Origin: an uncultured Collinsella sp.
GTDB taxonomy: Bacteria; Actinomycetota; Coriobacteriia; Coriobacteriales; Coriobacteriaceae
DNA: 32,429 bases
NCBI GenBank assembly: GCA_937934165.1
Contig: CALGZX010000010.1
Span: 1 to 32,429, forward strand
Reading direction: 5' to 3'
In this document: piece by piece, positions 6,979-14,462 of the stretch
Layout: every line of letters begins with the position of its first letter
How positions within the stretch are numbered: the first letter of the stretch is position 1
Position numbers and translations under genes: made by a program
The notes under the pieces: model-generated
The model's input: only the letters and a program-made list of their open reading frames with translations
What the model was told of the DNA's origin: nothing
Database searches by the model: none

Positions 6979-7010
6979 GTGCAAACTGACTCTTAAGGGT
7001 CAGTTTGCAC
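6979..7010. repeat. 12-bp perfect inverted repeat
   Basis: GTGCAAACTGAC (6979-6990) and its complement (6999-7010) flank eight bases. A second dyad overlaps it (GCACCATCC at 7007-7015 with 7031-7039). Both belong to the palindrome-rich stretch between two putative DNA-binding proteins. Confidence 0.5.
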
Positions 7011-7103
7011 CATCCCAATGTCGCGATTTTGGATGGTGCCGCCACGGCGGTCGCATCTTCGAGGGGAACACCCGGTGCTGGGTCGATAAATCATCCGTGT
7101 CCG

Positions 7104-7214
7104 TTATCGTAATAATCTCCCGCAGGCACCGCCGCGCACGCCACCGTACCCGCGTCTTTTATCGTAATAATTTGGAATCTGGCGCCTTTTCTCCCTTGTC
7201 CGTTATCGTAATAA
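7104..7214. repeat. three TTATCGTAATAA repeats
   Basis: Identical 12-mers at 7104-7115, 7159-7170 and 7203-7214, all in the same orientation. The first and third share an extended match (TGTCCG before them). They lie 160-270 bases before the gene at 7375. Related words (CGTAATAAC, CGTAATATCG) occur in the structured region after that gene, so its product might bind both sides. A small dyad (CTTGTAC at 7291, GTACAAG at 7315) lies closer to the gene. Confidence 0.55.
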
Positions 7215-7374
7215 CAAGGAGCGCGAGCGTCCTCCCCCGGTCCAAGGGCGGAGCCCTGGCAAGCGCCGAACCGCCCGGGTCGGCGGCAGACTTGTACACA
7301 CATTTACGATGGGGGTACAAGTATGCGTCTCTTGCGGGATTTCTCGTTTATCGGCAGAAAATCGAGGTCAGAAG

Positions 7375-7923
7375 ATGGATGAGTTCTTGAGTATTGAAGA
7401 TCTGCGGTGGGAGTTCGGCGCGTCGCGAGCATGGACGTACAAGTATCTGGCGCCGCATATCAAGTCAATTACCCTGAAGTGCTCGACCGACGACGGCGAG
7501 CGCCTGTGCAAGCGTTATAGCCTCGATGATGCACGGCGCGTGGTCGCTGAAAAGGCTCGAGCCGAGGTCTATTCCGTGCCCGTTAAAGCGGACCCCGGAA
7601 AAAGCAACTATGCTCCGTACCGCCGCCCGCGGCGCGTGCGAATCAAGACGAGCGCGTACATCGCCGAATATATCGTCGGCTTCGGCCACCTCTGGCAGAT
7701 CGACGAGATTGCAGAGGAATACTGCGGCAAGCGCTCAAGAGAGGCGGCATATCAATTCATCTACCGTAACGCCTGGATCGCAATCGTGTTCGGCAACAAA
7801 ACTTTCTATATCCCGAGGCGCACCGCACCGCAATTCGTGGCGGCAGCAGTCGAGGTGTTCGGAGACGCCGCCCACACCGTCGAATACGCACGCGGTGGGC
7901 ATAAAAGTGACGCCACGGAATAG
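7375..7923 (+). CDS. 182-residue putative DNA-binding protein, unknown role
   Basis: The ATG at 7375 has GAGG eight bases upstream; an in-frame ATG at 7309 has no ribosome site and would add an unlikely Cys-rich leader. The N-terminus (MDEFLSIEDLRWEFGASRAW) looks like a helix-turn-helix of the kind seen in small regulators, followed by a basic, Pro/Arg-rich linker near residues 82-95 (YAPYRRPRRVRIK) and a second helical domain (about 100-165). I do not recognise the family. It sits between the TTATCGTAATAA repeats and a large nested inverted repeat, so an initiator or regulator acting on those is a reasonable guess. Confidence 0.65.
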   Translation: MDEFLSIEDLRWEFGASRAWTYKYLAPHIKSITLKCSTDDGERLCKRYSLDDARRVVAEKARAEVYSVPVKADPGKSNYAPYRRPRRVRIKTSAYIAEYIVGFGHLWQIDEIAEEYCGKRSREAAYQFIYRNAWIAIVFGNKTFYIPRRTAPQFVAAAVEVFGDAAHTVEYARGGHKSDATE

Positions 7924-8590
7924 CGGCACTATGTAACAAATGAATAAGTGAACGGCGTAAAAAGTGAAAAACCGAACTACGTAATATCGACAATGCGACA
8001 TAACGCAATAACGACAAAGCGGAATAGTCGCACTATGTAACTACGTAATAACAGAACTATTGAACATCGGGCTATTCGGTCCTGAAATCTGTCCGCAAGA
8101 GTCGTACGCTGCCGTACAAAATGACCGGCAGCGTACCGCCGCAAGCGGCGCACGCTAGGGCTCTGCCCTAGTACCCGGCACTCGCGGCGTTAGCTCATTG
8201 TTCTGCAATTCAACGGTTACGTTTTTCAGTTTTGTCGTTATCACGTAGTTCGGTAATTACACAGTTACATAGTGTCGTAATTGCTTTGTTCGGCTGTGTC
8301 GCAGTTCAGATATGAACAACCGCCGCAGGCGCCGGGTACTAGGGCAGAGCCTTGGCAGTACGCGGATGGCCGAAACGCAGTTTTGTACGGCAGCGTACGA
8401 CACTTGCGGGCGAGCTCCGGCTATGTCATTGCTGAATTACGACAAAACGCAACAACAAAGCTGTGTAACCGCGGCATAACTGATTTACAGACGATATGAA
8501 GAACGTAATGAATGAACTAGTGAACTGCGACACAGCCGAAAAAGCGAACAGCTATAAACCCAAAAAACGCATTGAAACAGGCGAGATGTT
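7924..8590. other. non-coding region of layered inverted repeats
   Basis: No convincing gene is present. Pair A (GTCGTACGCTGCCGTACAAA onward, 8101-8121 with 8381-8401) is a perfect 21-base inverted repeat. Pair B (8159-8179 with 8331-8351) is another perfect 21-base one nested within A; both centre near 8253. Pair C (8291-8308 with 8521-8538) is a perfect 18-base one that crosses them. CACTATGTAAC occurs at 7927 and 8031 and inverted at 8264. The flanks 7924-8075 and 8430-8560 are A-rich with recurring words such as CGAACTACGTAAT and AACGAC. Candidates: second replication origin, transfer origin or structured RNA. Confidence 0.7.
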
Positions 8591-8666
8591 TTAAATCTCA
8601 GCCCACAAATCGAGAACAGTGGCGCCCCGACGAACCGTGGCAAAATAGTCGCAGTAGTCATAGGCA

Positions 8667-8786
8667 TCATCGGGACTGCGCATCAACAACTGCATGTCGA
8701 AATCCCATCGTCTGACGTATCATCCGGTTGCGCTGCCGCTCGATCTCGATCGCATCCAGCAGGAGGTGGCCATCATCGTTGGTCAT
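8667..8786 (-). CDS. 39-residue hypothetical protein, possibly frameshifted
   Basis: ATG at 8786 with GGAG six bases upstream encodes a polar helical peptide (MTNDDGHLLLDAIEIERQRN...). Near its end the frame changes quality: another frame of the same strand reads on from about 8708 to a stop at 8591 as RWDFDMQLLMRSPDDAYDYC and further, which looks more protein-like. A one-base shift would join the two into one protein of about 65 residues. So this may be a decayed or mis-sequenced gene. Function unknown. Confidence 0.35.
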   Translation of the reverse strand: MTNDDGHLLLDAIEIERQRNRMIRQTMGFRHAVVDAQSR

Positions 8787-8799
8787 TTGAAACTCCGAT

Positions 8800-8940
8800 C
8801 TAGGCGATTGCCTTTTCCTTAGCGAAGGAAATGAACTTCTTCAGCGACCAGATGCCGTCTCTGAATTGAGGCGGGCATACCTTTTGAGACTGTTTAATCT
8901 GAACAATAAGATGTGTACCAGTAAAACCTGGTTTCGGCAT
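8800..8940 (-). CDS. 46-residue hypothetical protein
   Basis: An open frame from ATG at 8940 to TAG at 8800, reading MPKPGFTGTHLIVQIK at the start and ending in KKFISFAKEKAIA. It lies 13 bases before the 39-residue gene on the same strand and could form an operon with it. There is no clear ribosome site, and its start nearly touches that of the divergent antitoxin gene, so the call is tentative. It may be the tail of an older, longer gene. Confidence 0.3.
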   Translation of the reverse strand: MPKPGFTGTHLIVQIKQSQKVCPPQFRDGIWSLKKFISFAKEKAIA

Positions 8941-8954
8941 TGATTGGAGCAGTC

Positions 8955-9182
8955 ATGGCGATATGCGAAATTGCGGTCGTATTCGATGAGAGCGAAATGG
9001 CTTTGATCCAGGCTCATGCGGGCACCTCAAATATGTCCTTTTCCGAGTTCGTGAGAAGGGCTGCGCTTGAGAAAGTCGAGGACATGGTGGACATCGAAGC
9101 ATTCAACGAAGCGCTGATGGAAGATGACGGTACCCGCTACTCAATGGCCGACGCCATGTGTATGGCCATGAAGGGCGAGTAG
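8955..9182 (+). CDS. RelB/DUF6290-type antitoxin, no partner seen
   Basis: 75 residues from the ATG at 8955 (GGAG six bases upstream). The N-terminal ribbon-helix-helix (ICEIAVVFDESEMALIQAHA, then MSFSEFVRRAALEKVED) followed by an acidic tail (YSMADAMCMAMKGE) is the layout of DUF6290/RelB antitoxins. These normally precede a RelE-type toxin, yet no toxin reading frame follows in 9183-9568. It is therefore an orphan: a remnant, an anti-addiction antitoxin acting on a chromosomal toxin, or a plain regulator. Confidence 0.7.
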   Translation: MAICEIAVVFDESEMALIQAHAGTSNMSFSEFVRRAALEKVEDMVDIEAFNEALMEDDGTRYSMADAMCMAMKGE

Positions 9183-9568
9183 CCGTTTGCGGTGCCAAGC
9201 TGACCGCTCGCGTTGAGCGGCGGCAGCGCCCGTTGAAGCGATAGTTCCGCAATTTGTTTCACGAATTACCGTCGAAATGTTTCACGCGCTGATAGATGCA
9301 AGCACTGCTTAAGGGCACACCCAAAGCACCACAAAGCGCCGCCATGCAGGTCAAGGCCGAAAAATCGACCTCACCAGATGCGTTTTAAGACACGGAAAAG
9401 GGGTGTCGCGAACATCCACACCACCCTAGGTTCAATCGCCCCGCAAATCGAATCCTGTTGAGCCTTCTACCTGCGAATTTGTGATATCTGCTACCGCCGT
9501 GTCGTGAGCGAGAATCGTGTCCGCACGGGGCGATATTTTAGGTAAAACACCCGAGGGAAAGGAATAGC
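9183..9568. other. 386-base gap with no gene
   Basis: Nothing with a ribosome site and coding character is seen on either strand. There is a small hairpin shortly after the antitoxin gene (CCGCTC at 9204 with GAGCGG at 9215), which may act in termination, and a repeated TGTTTCACG word (near 9255 and 9280). Confidence 0.4.
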
Positions 9569-9847
9569 ATGAGCGACACACAGGAAATCGTTCAACGACT
9601 CGAACGCGAGATGGCAGACCGAGCTGCCGCAGTTGAGAAGGTTGATGCTTTTAAGAACCAGCTCGCACAGGCCGTCAAGGCCTTCATGGCCGCCGACGAG
9701 GCAGTTCGCAGCCTCAACGACTATGACAGCGAGGTCGACACCCAAATTGCAGCTGCCATTGACGAGCACCTTCGAGCAATCGACAGACTGTGCCGCTTCG
9801 GCATCGACGGTGGATTCGGCGAGGAGCATCCCGTTAAGGAGTACTAG
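9569..9847 (+). CDS. 92-residue helical protein, unknown function
   Basis: AAAGGA stands seven bases before the ATG. Almost the whole chain is charged amphipathic helix (MSDTQEIVQRLEREMADRAA and onward), likely a short coiled coil, ending in a Gly-rich turn (FGIDGGFGEEHPVKEY). It has no membrane segment or enzyme motif, and I do not recognise it. It is a single gene followed by a strong terminator. Confidence 0.6.
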   Translation: MSDTQEIVQRLEREMADRAAAVEKVDAFKNQLAQAVKAFMAADEAVRSLNDYDSEVDTQIAAAIDEHLRAIDRLCRFGIDGGFGEEHPVKEY

Positions 9848-9879
9848 ACCGCTGCATGGCCATGGAAGTAAAGTAAAAG

Positions 9880-9951
9880 AGGGTCGAACCAGAAGCAGTT
9901 CCCGGACAATTGGCGTCCGGCCAGACACTTCGGTTCGACCCTTTCTTTCAG
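9880..9951 (+). terminator. rho-independent terminator with compound hairpin
   Basis: An 11-pair outer stem (AGGGTCGAACC at 9880-9890 with 9932-9942) encloses a second small hairpin (CGGAC near 9904 with GTCCG near 9915). A T-rich tail follows at 9942-9948. It ends the 92-residue gene's transcript. Confidence 0.75.
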
Positions 9952-10071
9952 GATTCTGTAACAGCCGATCTTATCGAAACCGTTGTAAAACCCCTTGTTT
10001 CAACTATGGGGAGTTTCAAAGCGATGCCACAGACGAATCGTGGATAAGGTTTAGACCATTGGAGGTCGATA

Positions 10072-10296
10072 ATGTCGTTTGAAAAAACTCTTAATCCTTG
10101 CCTTAAAGATGCGATTGCCGCCTACCTCGAAGGAGAAGAAAAAGCGAAAGCTAACATAGGGTATTTGGAATTTGACTGTGACTATTGCCTACTACAAAGT
10201 GAAATTAGCAGCGCTGAGATTGAGCGTTCGATTACTGAGGAACAGGCATGGTATCTTCGTAAGAAGTATTTAGGAATCAAGAGAACGGATATCTAA
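10072..10296 (+). CDS. 74-residue hypothetical protein
   Basis: GGAGG lies seven bases before the ATG. The chain is acidic and helical with a conserved-looking DCDYC motif (residues 35-39) and an EQAWYLRKKYLGI C-terminus. The two close cysteines could bind metal but are not enough alone. I do not recognise the family. It is a single gene; a dyad with a perfect CTTAAGCTTAAG centre (10319-10330) flanked by near-complementary 9-mers (10303, 10341) follows and may end the transcript. Confidence 0.6.
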   Translation: MSFEKTLNPCLKDAIAAYLEGEEKAKANIGYLEFDCDYCLLQSEISSAEIERSITEEQAWYLRKKYLGIKRTDI

Positions 10297-10489
10297 ATAG
10301 ATTGACTCCACGGATACTCTTAAGCTTAAGAAAGGCTATGGTGGAGCCAATGGAAATAAGATTTCTATTTTGCTAAAAGGTGGATGCTTAAGTTTCCTTC
10401 CATTTTCCGAAAGCCGTTTTATGAAATATCAGAAATAGCTAAACGAGTAATTGCACTCAATTGCAAAACTGGCCCAGCTGCGTTCCGAC

Positions 10490-11131
10490 TTAGAGATTTC
10501 TGTTGTCTGGTTCATCTGCCAGATAGTCGTGGGGAACATAGTCAACGTGATAACGCTTTTCAAGTTCCTCGATAAACCGATCGACCTTTCGAGCATTTTG
10601 GTAAACCTTTTCGAGTGTGCGGAAAACAGCTTTCTCGTTGTACGCGGGAAGCCCCTGGGCATTCACGAAGTACATCAGCTGATTGAGGTTCGTTCCTTCC
10701 TTCAATAACTCATGATGGAGTTTTTCAACTTCCGCAATGTCAAAATTGAATGATTCGATCTTTCCGTAAATTGCGCTACGGCGAACCAGTTCGCTTACAG
10801 AAATGCCAAGAGCCTCCGCACGCTGCTCGATCGCCTTTTTTTCTGAAGCGGTAAGCATCACATGAAACGAAACGTCGCGTTTCTCGGCGATGGCTTCACC
10901 GCACTCGCCAGATTTTTTTGGAGTGTGTTTGCGCTCCTGCTTCTGCAGCGCTTTATTTTTTACGCGTTCGATTTTCTTTCCGGCCTCAAGATCGTCGAGA
11001 GAAATCGAACGGCTAATCAAAACGGAGCGGATTAGTTCAGCTTCCGTGCAACCGACTTCGTCGCAAAGTCGTTGAAGGGCTTCCTTTTCTCCAGGGGTCA
11101 ACGTCGCTTCGACTTTCTCGCTTCGTCTCAT
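10490..11131 (-). CDS. mobC: MobC-like relaxosome accessory protein
   Basis: 213 residues from the ATG at 11131, chosen because AAGGG stands seven bases before it; an ATG two codons earlier overlaps that site. Two ribbon-helix-helix-like segments are visible: VEATLTPGEKEALQRLCDEV (about 7-26) and VSFHVMLTASEKKAIEQRAE (about 87-106, followed by ISVSELVRRSA). The second is followed by GTNLNQLMYFVNAQG, the N-x-NQ signature of the MobC mobilisation family (PF05713). MobC binds near oriT and helps the relaxase open the strands. No relaxase gene is present next to it or elsewhere here, so transfer would need one supplied in trans. Confidence 0.75.
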   Translation of the reverse strand: MRRSEKVEATLTPGEKEALQRLCDEVGCTEAELIRSVLISRSISLDDLEAGKKIERVKNKALQKQERKHTPKKSGECGEAIAEKRDVSFHVMLTASEKKAIEQRAEALGISVSELVRRSAIYGKIESFNFDIAEVEKLHHELLKEGTNLNQLMYFVNAQGLPAYNEKAVFRTLEKVYQNARKVDRFIEELEKRYHVDYVPHDYLADEPDNRNL

Positions 11132-11273
11132 TTTCATCCCTTCAGTTTCGGAGTGGCCTCCGAAACAAGATTCGGAAAGGTGCGCCGAATTTTTCCCGGC
11201 TGCGAAACCGTTTCGCGCGAAACGGAACCCAGCTTTGCCTGTTTTCTTTTCCCGTAGGAGGGAAAAGCAAGAT

Positions 11274-11320
11274 CGTAAATGGCCATAGTACATGCTTGCA
11301 TGTAATTATGGCCATTTACG
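11274..11320. repeat. nested cruciform upstream of mobC
   Basis: Arms CGTAAATGGCCATA (11274-11287) and its complement (11307-11320) form a perfect 14-base stem. Inside it TACATGC (11289-11295) and GCATGTA (11298-11304) form a second stem. It lies about 140 bases before mobC, the best single candidate for the protein-binding dyad of an oriT. Confidence 0.55.
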
Positions 11321-11867
11321 TACATCTTGCAATCTCCGGAACGGGGATTGGGCGAAACGCAGTGTAGACGTGGAATGAGAGGCCTCATTCCAAGCGAGAG
11401 GCCTCGCGGCGTTGCAACTGCGTGAAGACCGTGAACGGAAGCGAATTTTTAACGCGAAAGATGCTGAGTGTTAGAGATTCGCTGTAGCGAGAGCGGAGCG
11501 GGTTTGCGGCGCCCACGACGCAAAAATTCGACTTGTCGAATCGTTTTTCGATACGCTTGCGAAAAAGTTGAGGCAGCTTTCGGCATTTCAATGACGCGGA
11601 TAGTCTTTAGTGAGACTCGTAGCGTTGTTGGATTGTCGAAAGGTACCGTGAATCGCATTACGGTTCGAAAGGCAATCCGATTTTCATGCGGCGTGTACAC
11701 ACGCCTATGATCGCGACCTTCGGTCGCTATCGATTTTCAAAAAATCTCGTTTTGTTTTGACGCGATTTGAAATGCGATATGAAAAGCGAGGCGGGTAAAC
11801 GAAACGCCCACGCGAGTCGCTTTGACTTTTGCGCGGGCGTTTCGAATCAAATGAAAATCAAGACGGC

Positions 11868-11900
11868 GAGATTTTGAGTTTCACGGTGTAGATCTCAGAA
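11868..11900 (-). promoter_or_regulatory. conserved 33-nt element after ATPase gene 1
   Basis: This stretch matches 19844-19876 at 29 of 33 positions, and both lie just past the stop of a DUF4143 ATPase gene. Its ends are complementary (GAGAT and ATCTC), so the transcript could fold into a weak hairpin. It may be a 3-prime processing or termination signal, or homology retained from gene duplication. Confidence 0.5.
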
Positions 11901-11945
11901 AACGAATCTAAAGAATGCGGCGTCGATTTCACTTCGCCCGCAGCA

Positions 11946-13223
11946 TTACGGCGCAAGAACATCCAAGGGAACAACTTGGACGCCGCAGTCGGTAACATAG
12001 GCTTGTGAGCCAAATCCAATAATCGCTACTTTAGAAACCGGCGGGGTGTTTCCAGCAGCAACCATACGTTCCTCAACAGCAACAAGATTGTCAGACGCCT
12101 CTTCTATTTGAGCAGAGCTGAGTTTGACTTCGACCGGGATCCAGATCCCACCAGGAGCCGCAATGACTGCATCGACCTCTAGATCGCGAGAATCGTGATA
12201 GTGATAGAGATTCATTCCGTTTGCTCGCGCATAAACCCACAAATCATGGAGTGCCAGCGATTCGAAAAGTAGTCCAAGCGTCTTGAAATCTAACAGCAAA
12301 GTCTCCGGAGTCGCCCCGAGCGCAGCGGCCGCCAGTGACGGGTCAGCAAGATGATGCTTCTTTGATTCTCTTAAGTGCACCGGAGATCTCATTGCTGGAT
12401 TCCACGCGGGAATATCGCGAACGAAGCTAACCCGTGCGAGAAGAGATATATACGATGCCGCCGTTTGTCTCGACACCTCTCCACCAAGATCGGCTACGAG
12501 CGTCTTGAGTGTCGCCAAAGTGGATTCATTACGCGCAAGCGATTCGATGACAGCTTTGACCTTTTCGGGATCGCGTCGAGAGCCATCAACACGAGACAGA
12601 TCTTCTTCGGCGACTATGCCGATGTAACGTTTCGCCATCGCCGACGCAGCCAGCGCATCGCGACCGACCGCCGCGGGCCATCCGCCACGGACAATGTACT
12701 CGGCAATCGAGGCAGAGTCCAACGATCCGAAAGCGCCATTGAACTTTTCGCCAGAAATAATGCCCGACAGCTTAACCGCACCGCTAGATTTCCCAAGTTC
12801 GAAAAGCGTCATGGTATCCATGCGCAATTTAGCGAACCTTCCAGCGCCACTGTGCATCGGCCGTTCATTGTCTCGCGGCGTCGCCGACCCCGTAAATATG
12901 AACTGTCCAGGCTCGCCGCCGCGGTTGTCGCACTCAAACCGCGCCGCGTCCCAAAGTTTCGGAACCTCCTGCCATTCATCGATCAGCCGCGGTACCTCGC
13001 CTGCAACGGCAAGCGCCGGGTCCGTCTCGGCACGCAAGCGATTCTCGAAGTTGCGCGACGGGTCCATGAGAAGGAGCCTGGACGCCGCACGGGTCCCGGC
13101 CGTGGTCGTCTTTCCACACCATTTCGGTCCTTCGATGAGAACGGCGCCGAATATCCCTAGCATCTGGTCGAGCTCATTTTCGATAATTCGAGTGTAGTAC
13201 TTTTTTGGCATATTTTTCACCAT
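11946..13223 (-). CDS. AAA ATPase with DUF4143 domain (paralogue 1)
   Basis: 425 residues. The N-terminal ATPase has Walker A GPKWCGKTT at residues 32-40, Walker B-like RLIDEWQE near 79-86 and a sensor-like FTGSATPRD near 110-118. The C-terminal DUF4143 part carries a PD-(D/E)xK nuclease-like trio, DLEVDAVI then WIPVEVKLS (about 348-372). The family is common in gut bacteria, often in many copies, but its job is unsettled. A second copy lies at 19893-21158. ATG at 13223 has no clear ribosome site; an ATG four codons on (13211) is possible. Four 23-bp-period iterons lie directly upstream. Confidence 0.85.
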   Translation of the reverse strand: MVKNMPKKYYTRIIENELDQMLGIFGAVLIEGPKWCGKTTTAGTRAASRLLLMDPSRNFENRLRAETDPALAVAGEVPRLIDEWQEVPKLWDAARFECDNRGGEPGQFIFTGSATPRDNERPMHSGAGRFAKLRMDTMTLFELGKSSGAVKLSGIISGEKFNGAFGSLDSASIAEYIVRGGWPAAVGRDALAASAMAKRYIGIVAEEDLSRVDGSRRDPEKVKAVIESLARNESTLATLKTLVADLGGEVSRQTAASYISLLARVSFVRDIPAWNPAMRSPVHLRESKKHHLADPSLAAAALGATPETLLLDFKTLGLLFESLALHDLWVYARANGMNLYHYHDSRDLEVDAVIAAPGGIWIPVEVKLSSAQIEEASDNLVAVEERMVAAGNTPPVSKVAIIGFGSQAYVTDCGVQVVPLDVLAP

Positions 13224-13238
13224 TGATTACCAGCGCGT

Positions 13239-13320
13239 TTAACTAAATTTACCGTTTTCATTTAACCAGATTTTGCTTTTTTGATTAACCAGATTTACGC
13301 ATTTCAGTTAACGAAACAGA
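13239..13320. repeat. four iterons, 23-bp period, upstream of ATPase 1
   Basis: A TTAACYARATTT-type word starts at 13239, 13262, 13285 and 13308, exactly 23 bases apart; the second and third (TTAACCAGATTT) are the best, the fourth is more diverged. They cover the region where the promoter of the minus-strand ATPase gene must lie. Regular spacing near two helical turns implies a protein lying along one face of the DNA. Confidence 0.7.
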
Positions 13321-13331
13321 TTAAACATGAC

Positions 13332-13613
13332 GAGTCAAGCCACGACAGGCTCGCGTCGTACTGCGGCCTGGCGCCGCACAACCGCCAGTCGGAGACCTCG
13401 ATCTCCTCGGTGACGGCATCGCGCCAAGGCAACAAAAGGCTGAAGAACCTGCTCATATTCTCGTGCAACTGCCTTGCTCGGACAGAGGGAAGATGGGGCG
13501 ACCACTACGCCAGGCGCCGAGAACGGGGCATACCGCACGGCAAGGCACTCAAAGCGCTGACGCGAAAGAGGTTGAAGGTCACCTACGCGATCATGCGGGA
13601 CAGGGTGCCCTAA
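13332..13613 (+). pseudogene. IS110-family transposase remnant (C-terminal part)
   Basis: The reading frame encodes the typical C-terminal Transposase_20 region of IS110 enzymes: LASYCGLAPHNRQS, then SRQGNKRLKNLLIFSCN and HGKALKALTRKRLKVTYAIM before the stop at 13613. About three quarters of the normal protein (the N-terminal DEDD catalytic part) is missing, and the frame begins next to the fourth iteron. The sequence after it (TTGACAAAACTATAGGAACA, near 13718) resembles an IS110 right end. The element is dead and marks past insertion and deletion between the ATPase gene and the RiPP operon. Confidence 0.8.
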
Positions 13614-14268
13614 GCCACCTAGTCGAAGCACAGCACTCCGAACAGGCTGGAGTCCGCCGGTCGAAAGGCCTGGCGTCAGCATTTCGCGATTCGATCTCGT
13701 GAACGGCATTCCCCGGTTGACAAAACTATAGGAACACCCGTGCTGTTACCCCTGCCATGCGTGTGATTGAGTATCTGCTAGCTTAAGCACTGCTGAATAT
13801 CGCGTAACAGCACCGCCGTTATCGTGTGCGGGCATCTGGCAGACGCTGGTCCCTGCGCCCTTTTATTGCTAGCGCTCCATCTGCAGAGCTGCCGCATGAT
13901 GGTCTCTCCCATGTCGGCCCAGATCGCGTCTATGTGGAACCTCCTCGTTCAGTCGACCGCATGGCGGCACGAGTGTAACGGGGTGCCTGGAGATGCATTT
14001 AATAGCGGTGCCTGACGGCAATATTCAGTCGGGAAGGCAGCGGTGCTGATTCGCAATACAGGTGGTGTCGAAAGGGCCTAGGACTCATGTGATTGCATAA
14101 GCCGCAACAGTGCTGAAAAGGCTAACTGCTTTTGTTCGTGCATTGGCATCATATTCATAAAAACAACCGGTCCCGACGTTGAATCTAAAATCATCGTTTA
14201 GCATTGATCCTGGCTGTTTCCAGAAAGCCACTAGTTTTTAACTCATACATGAAAAGGAGGTGACGAAA
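13614..14268. other. gap holding an IS end and the presumed RiPP promoter
   Basis: No convincing gene is seen. The first 130 bases look like the tail of the IS110 element. The remainder leads to the precursor peptide gene; I could not find a well-formed -35/-10 pair, though A/T-rich stretches occur near 14150-14200. A four-codon open frame (ATG at 14249) overlaps the ribosome site of the precursor gene and is probably chance. Confidence 0.35.
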
Positions 14269-14388
14269 ATGGAGAAAGAGGAAATCGAGCTGGCCAGCGA
14301 TAAATCGGCTTCCGACATCGAGATCACTGTTGAAGAACTTCTGGACTTCGGCATTGATGTTGATCAGGTTATACAGCGCCGCTGCTAA
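14269..14388 (+). CDS. 39-residue RiPP precursor peptide (candidate)
   Basis: A near-perfect Shine-Dalgarno (AAAAGGAGGTGA) stands just before the ATG, the strongest in the region, as expected for a highly expressed precursor. The product begins MEKEEIELASDKSASDIEIT, continues VEELLDFGIDVDQ and ends VIQRRC. The acidic first part with an EELLDFG helix is leader-like, and the short basic end with a terminal Cys is the likely core. It is followed by an attenuator-like hairpin and then modification and export genes, all in the same direction. The E1-like enzyme downstream would activate the C-terminal carboxylate, by analogy with MccB on MccA. The assignment rests on context and shape, not homology. 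Confidence 0.7.
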   Translation: MEKEEIELASDKSASDIEITVEELLDFGIDVDQVIQRRC

Positions 14389-14401
14389 GGCCTGATAACA
14401 C

Positions 14402-14433
14402 AATCGCCTCCGTTTAATGTGACGGAGGCGATT
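14402..14433 (+). terminator. attenuator-like hairpin between precursor and enzymes
   Basis: AATCGCCTCCG (14402-14412) pairs perfectly with 14423-14433 across a ten-base loop. Only a weak T-rich stretch follows. Partial terminators at this place are common in RiPP operons, where they let the peptide be made in excess over its enzymes; the hairpin could also protect the upstream message. Confidence 0.65.
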
Positions 14434-14462
14434 CCTATTCACCCGAAAGAAAGGAGCTCAAG

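Larger units (their letters stand above)
11132..11945. other. 814-base hairpin-rich gap, candidate oriT
   Basis: No credible gene is present on either strand. The stretch upstream of mobC is full of dyads: CCGTTTCGCGCGAAACGG, a perfect 18-base palindrome (11208-11225); a nested cruciform at 11274-11320; twin hairpins at 11371-11392 and 11394-11407 sharing an AGGC loop; ATTCGAC/GTCGAAT (11526-11541); GGCGTGT/ACACGCC (11690-11705); and GCGACC/GGTCGC (11713-11727). Transfer origins usually lie just upstream of mobC and contain such repeats, so an oriT here is likely. The nick site cannot be named. Confidence 0.5.

Noticed and set aside
7104..7214. Three regular repeats considered as a CRISPR array
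   Set aside because: Only 12-base repeats, unequal spacing, no cas genes nearby.
7924..8590. Structured region considered as an integron attC or CRISPR
   Set aside because: No integrase, no repeat-spacer regularity; perfect nested dyads fit an origin or structured element better.
9491..9928. A 145-codon minus-strand frame
   Set aside because: Antisense shadow of the 92-residue gene, reading through its terminator.
11468..11710. An 80-codon frame upstream of mobC
   Set aside because: Lies in hairpin-rich DNA, has no convincing ribosome site, and open frames of similar quality exist on both strands there.
13824..14015. A 63-codon plus-strand frame before the RiPP precursor
   Set aside because: No ribosome site, random-looking Cys/Met-rich product, next to IS debris.
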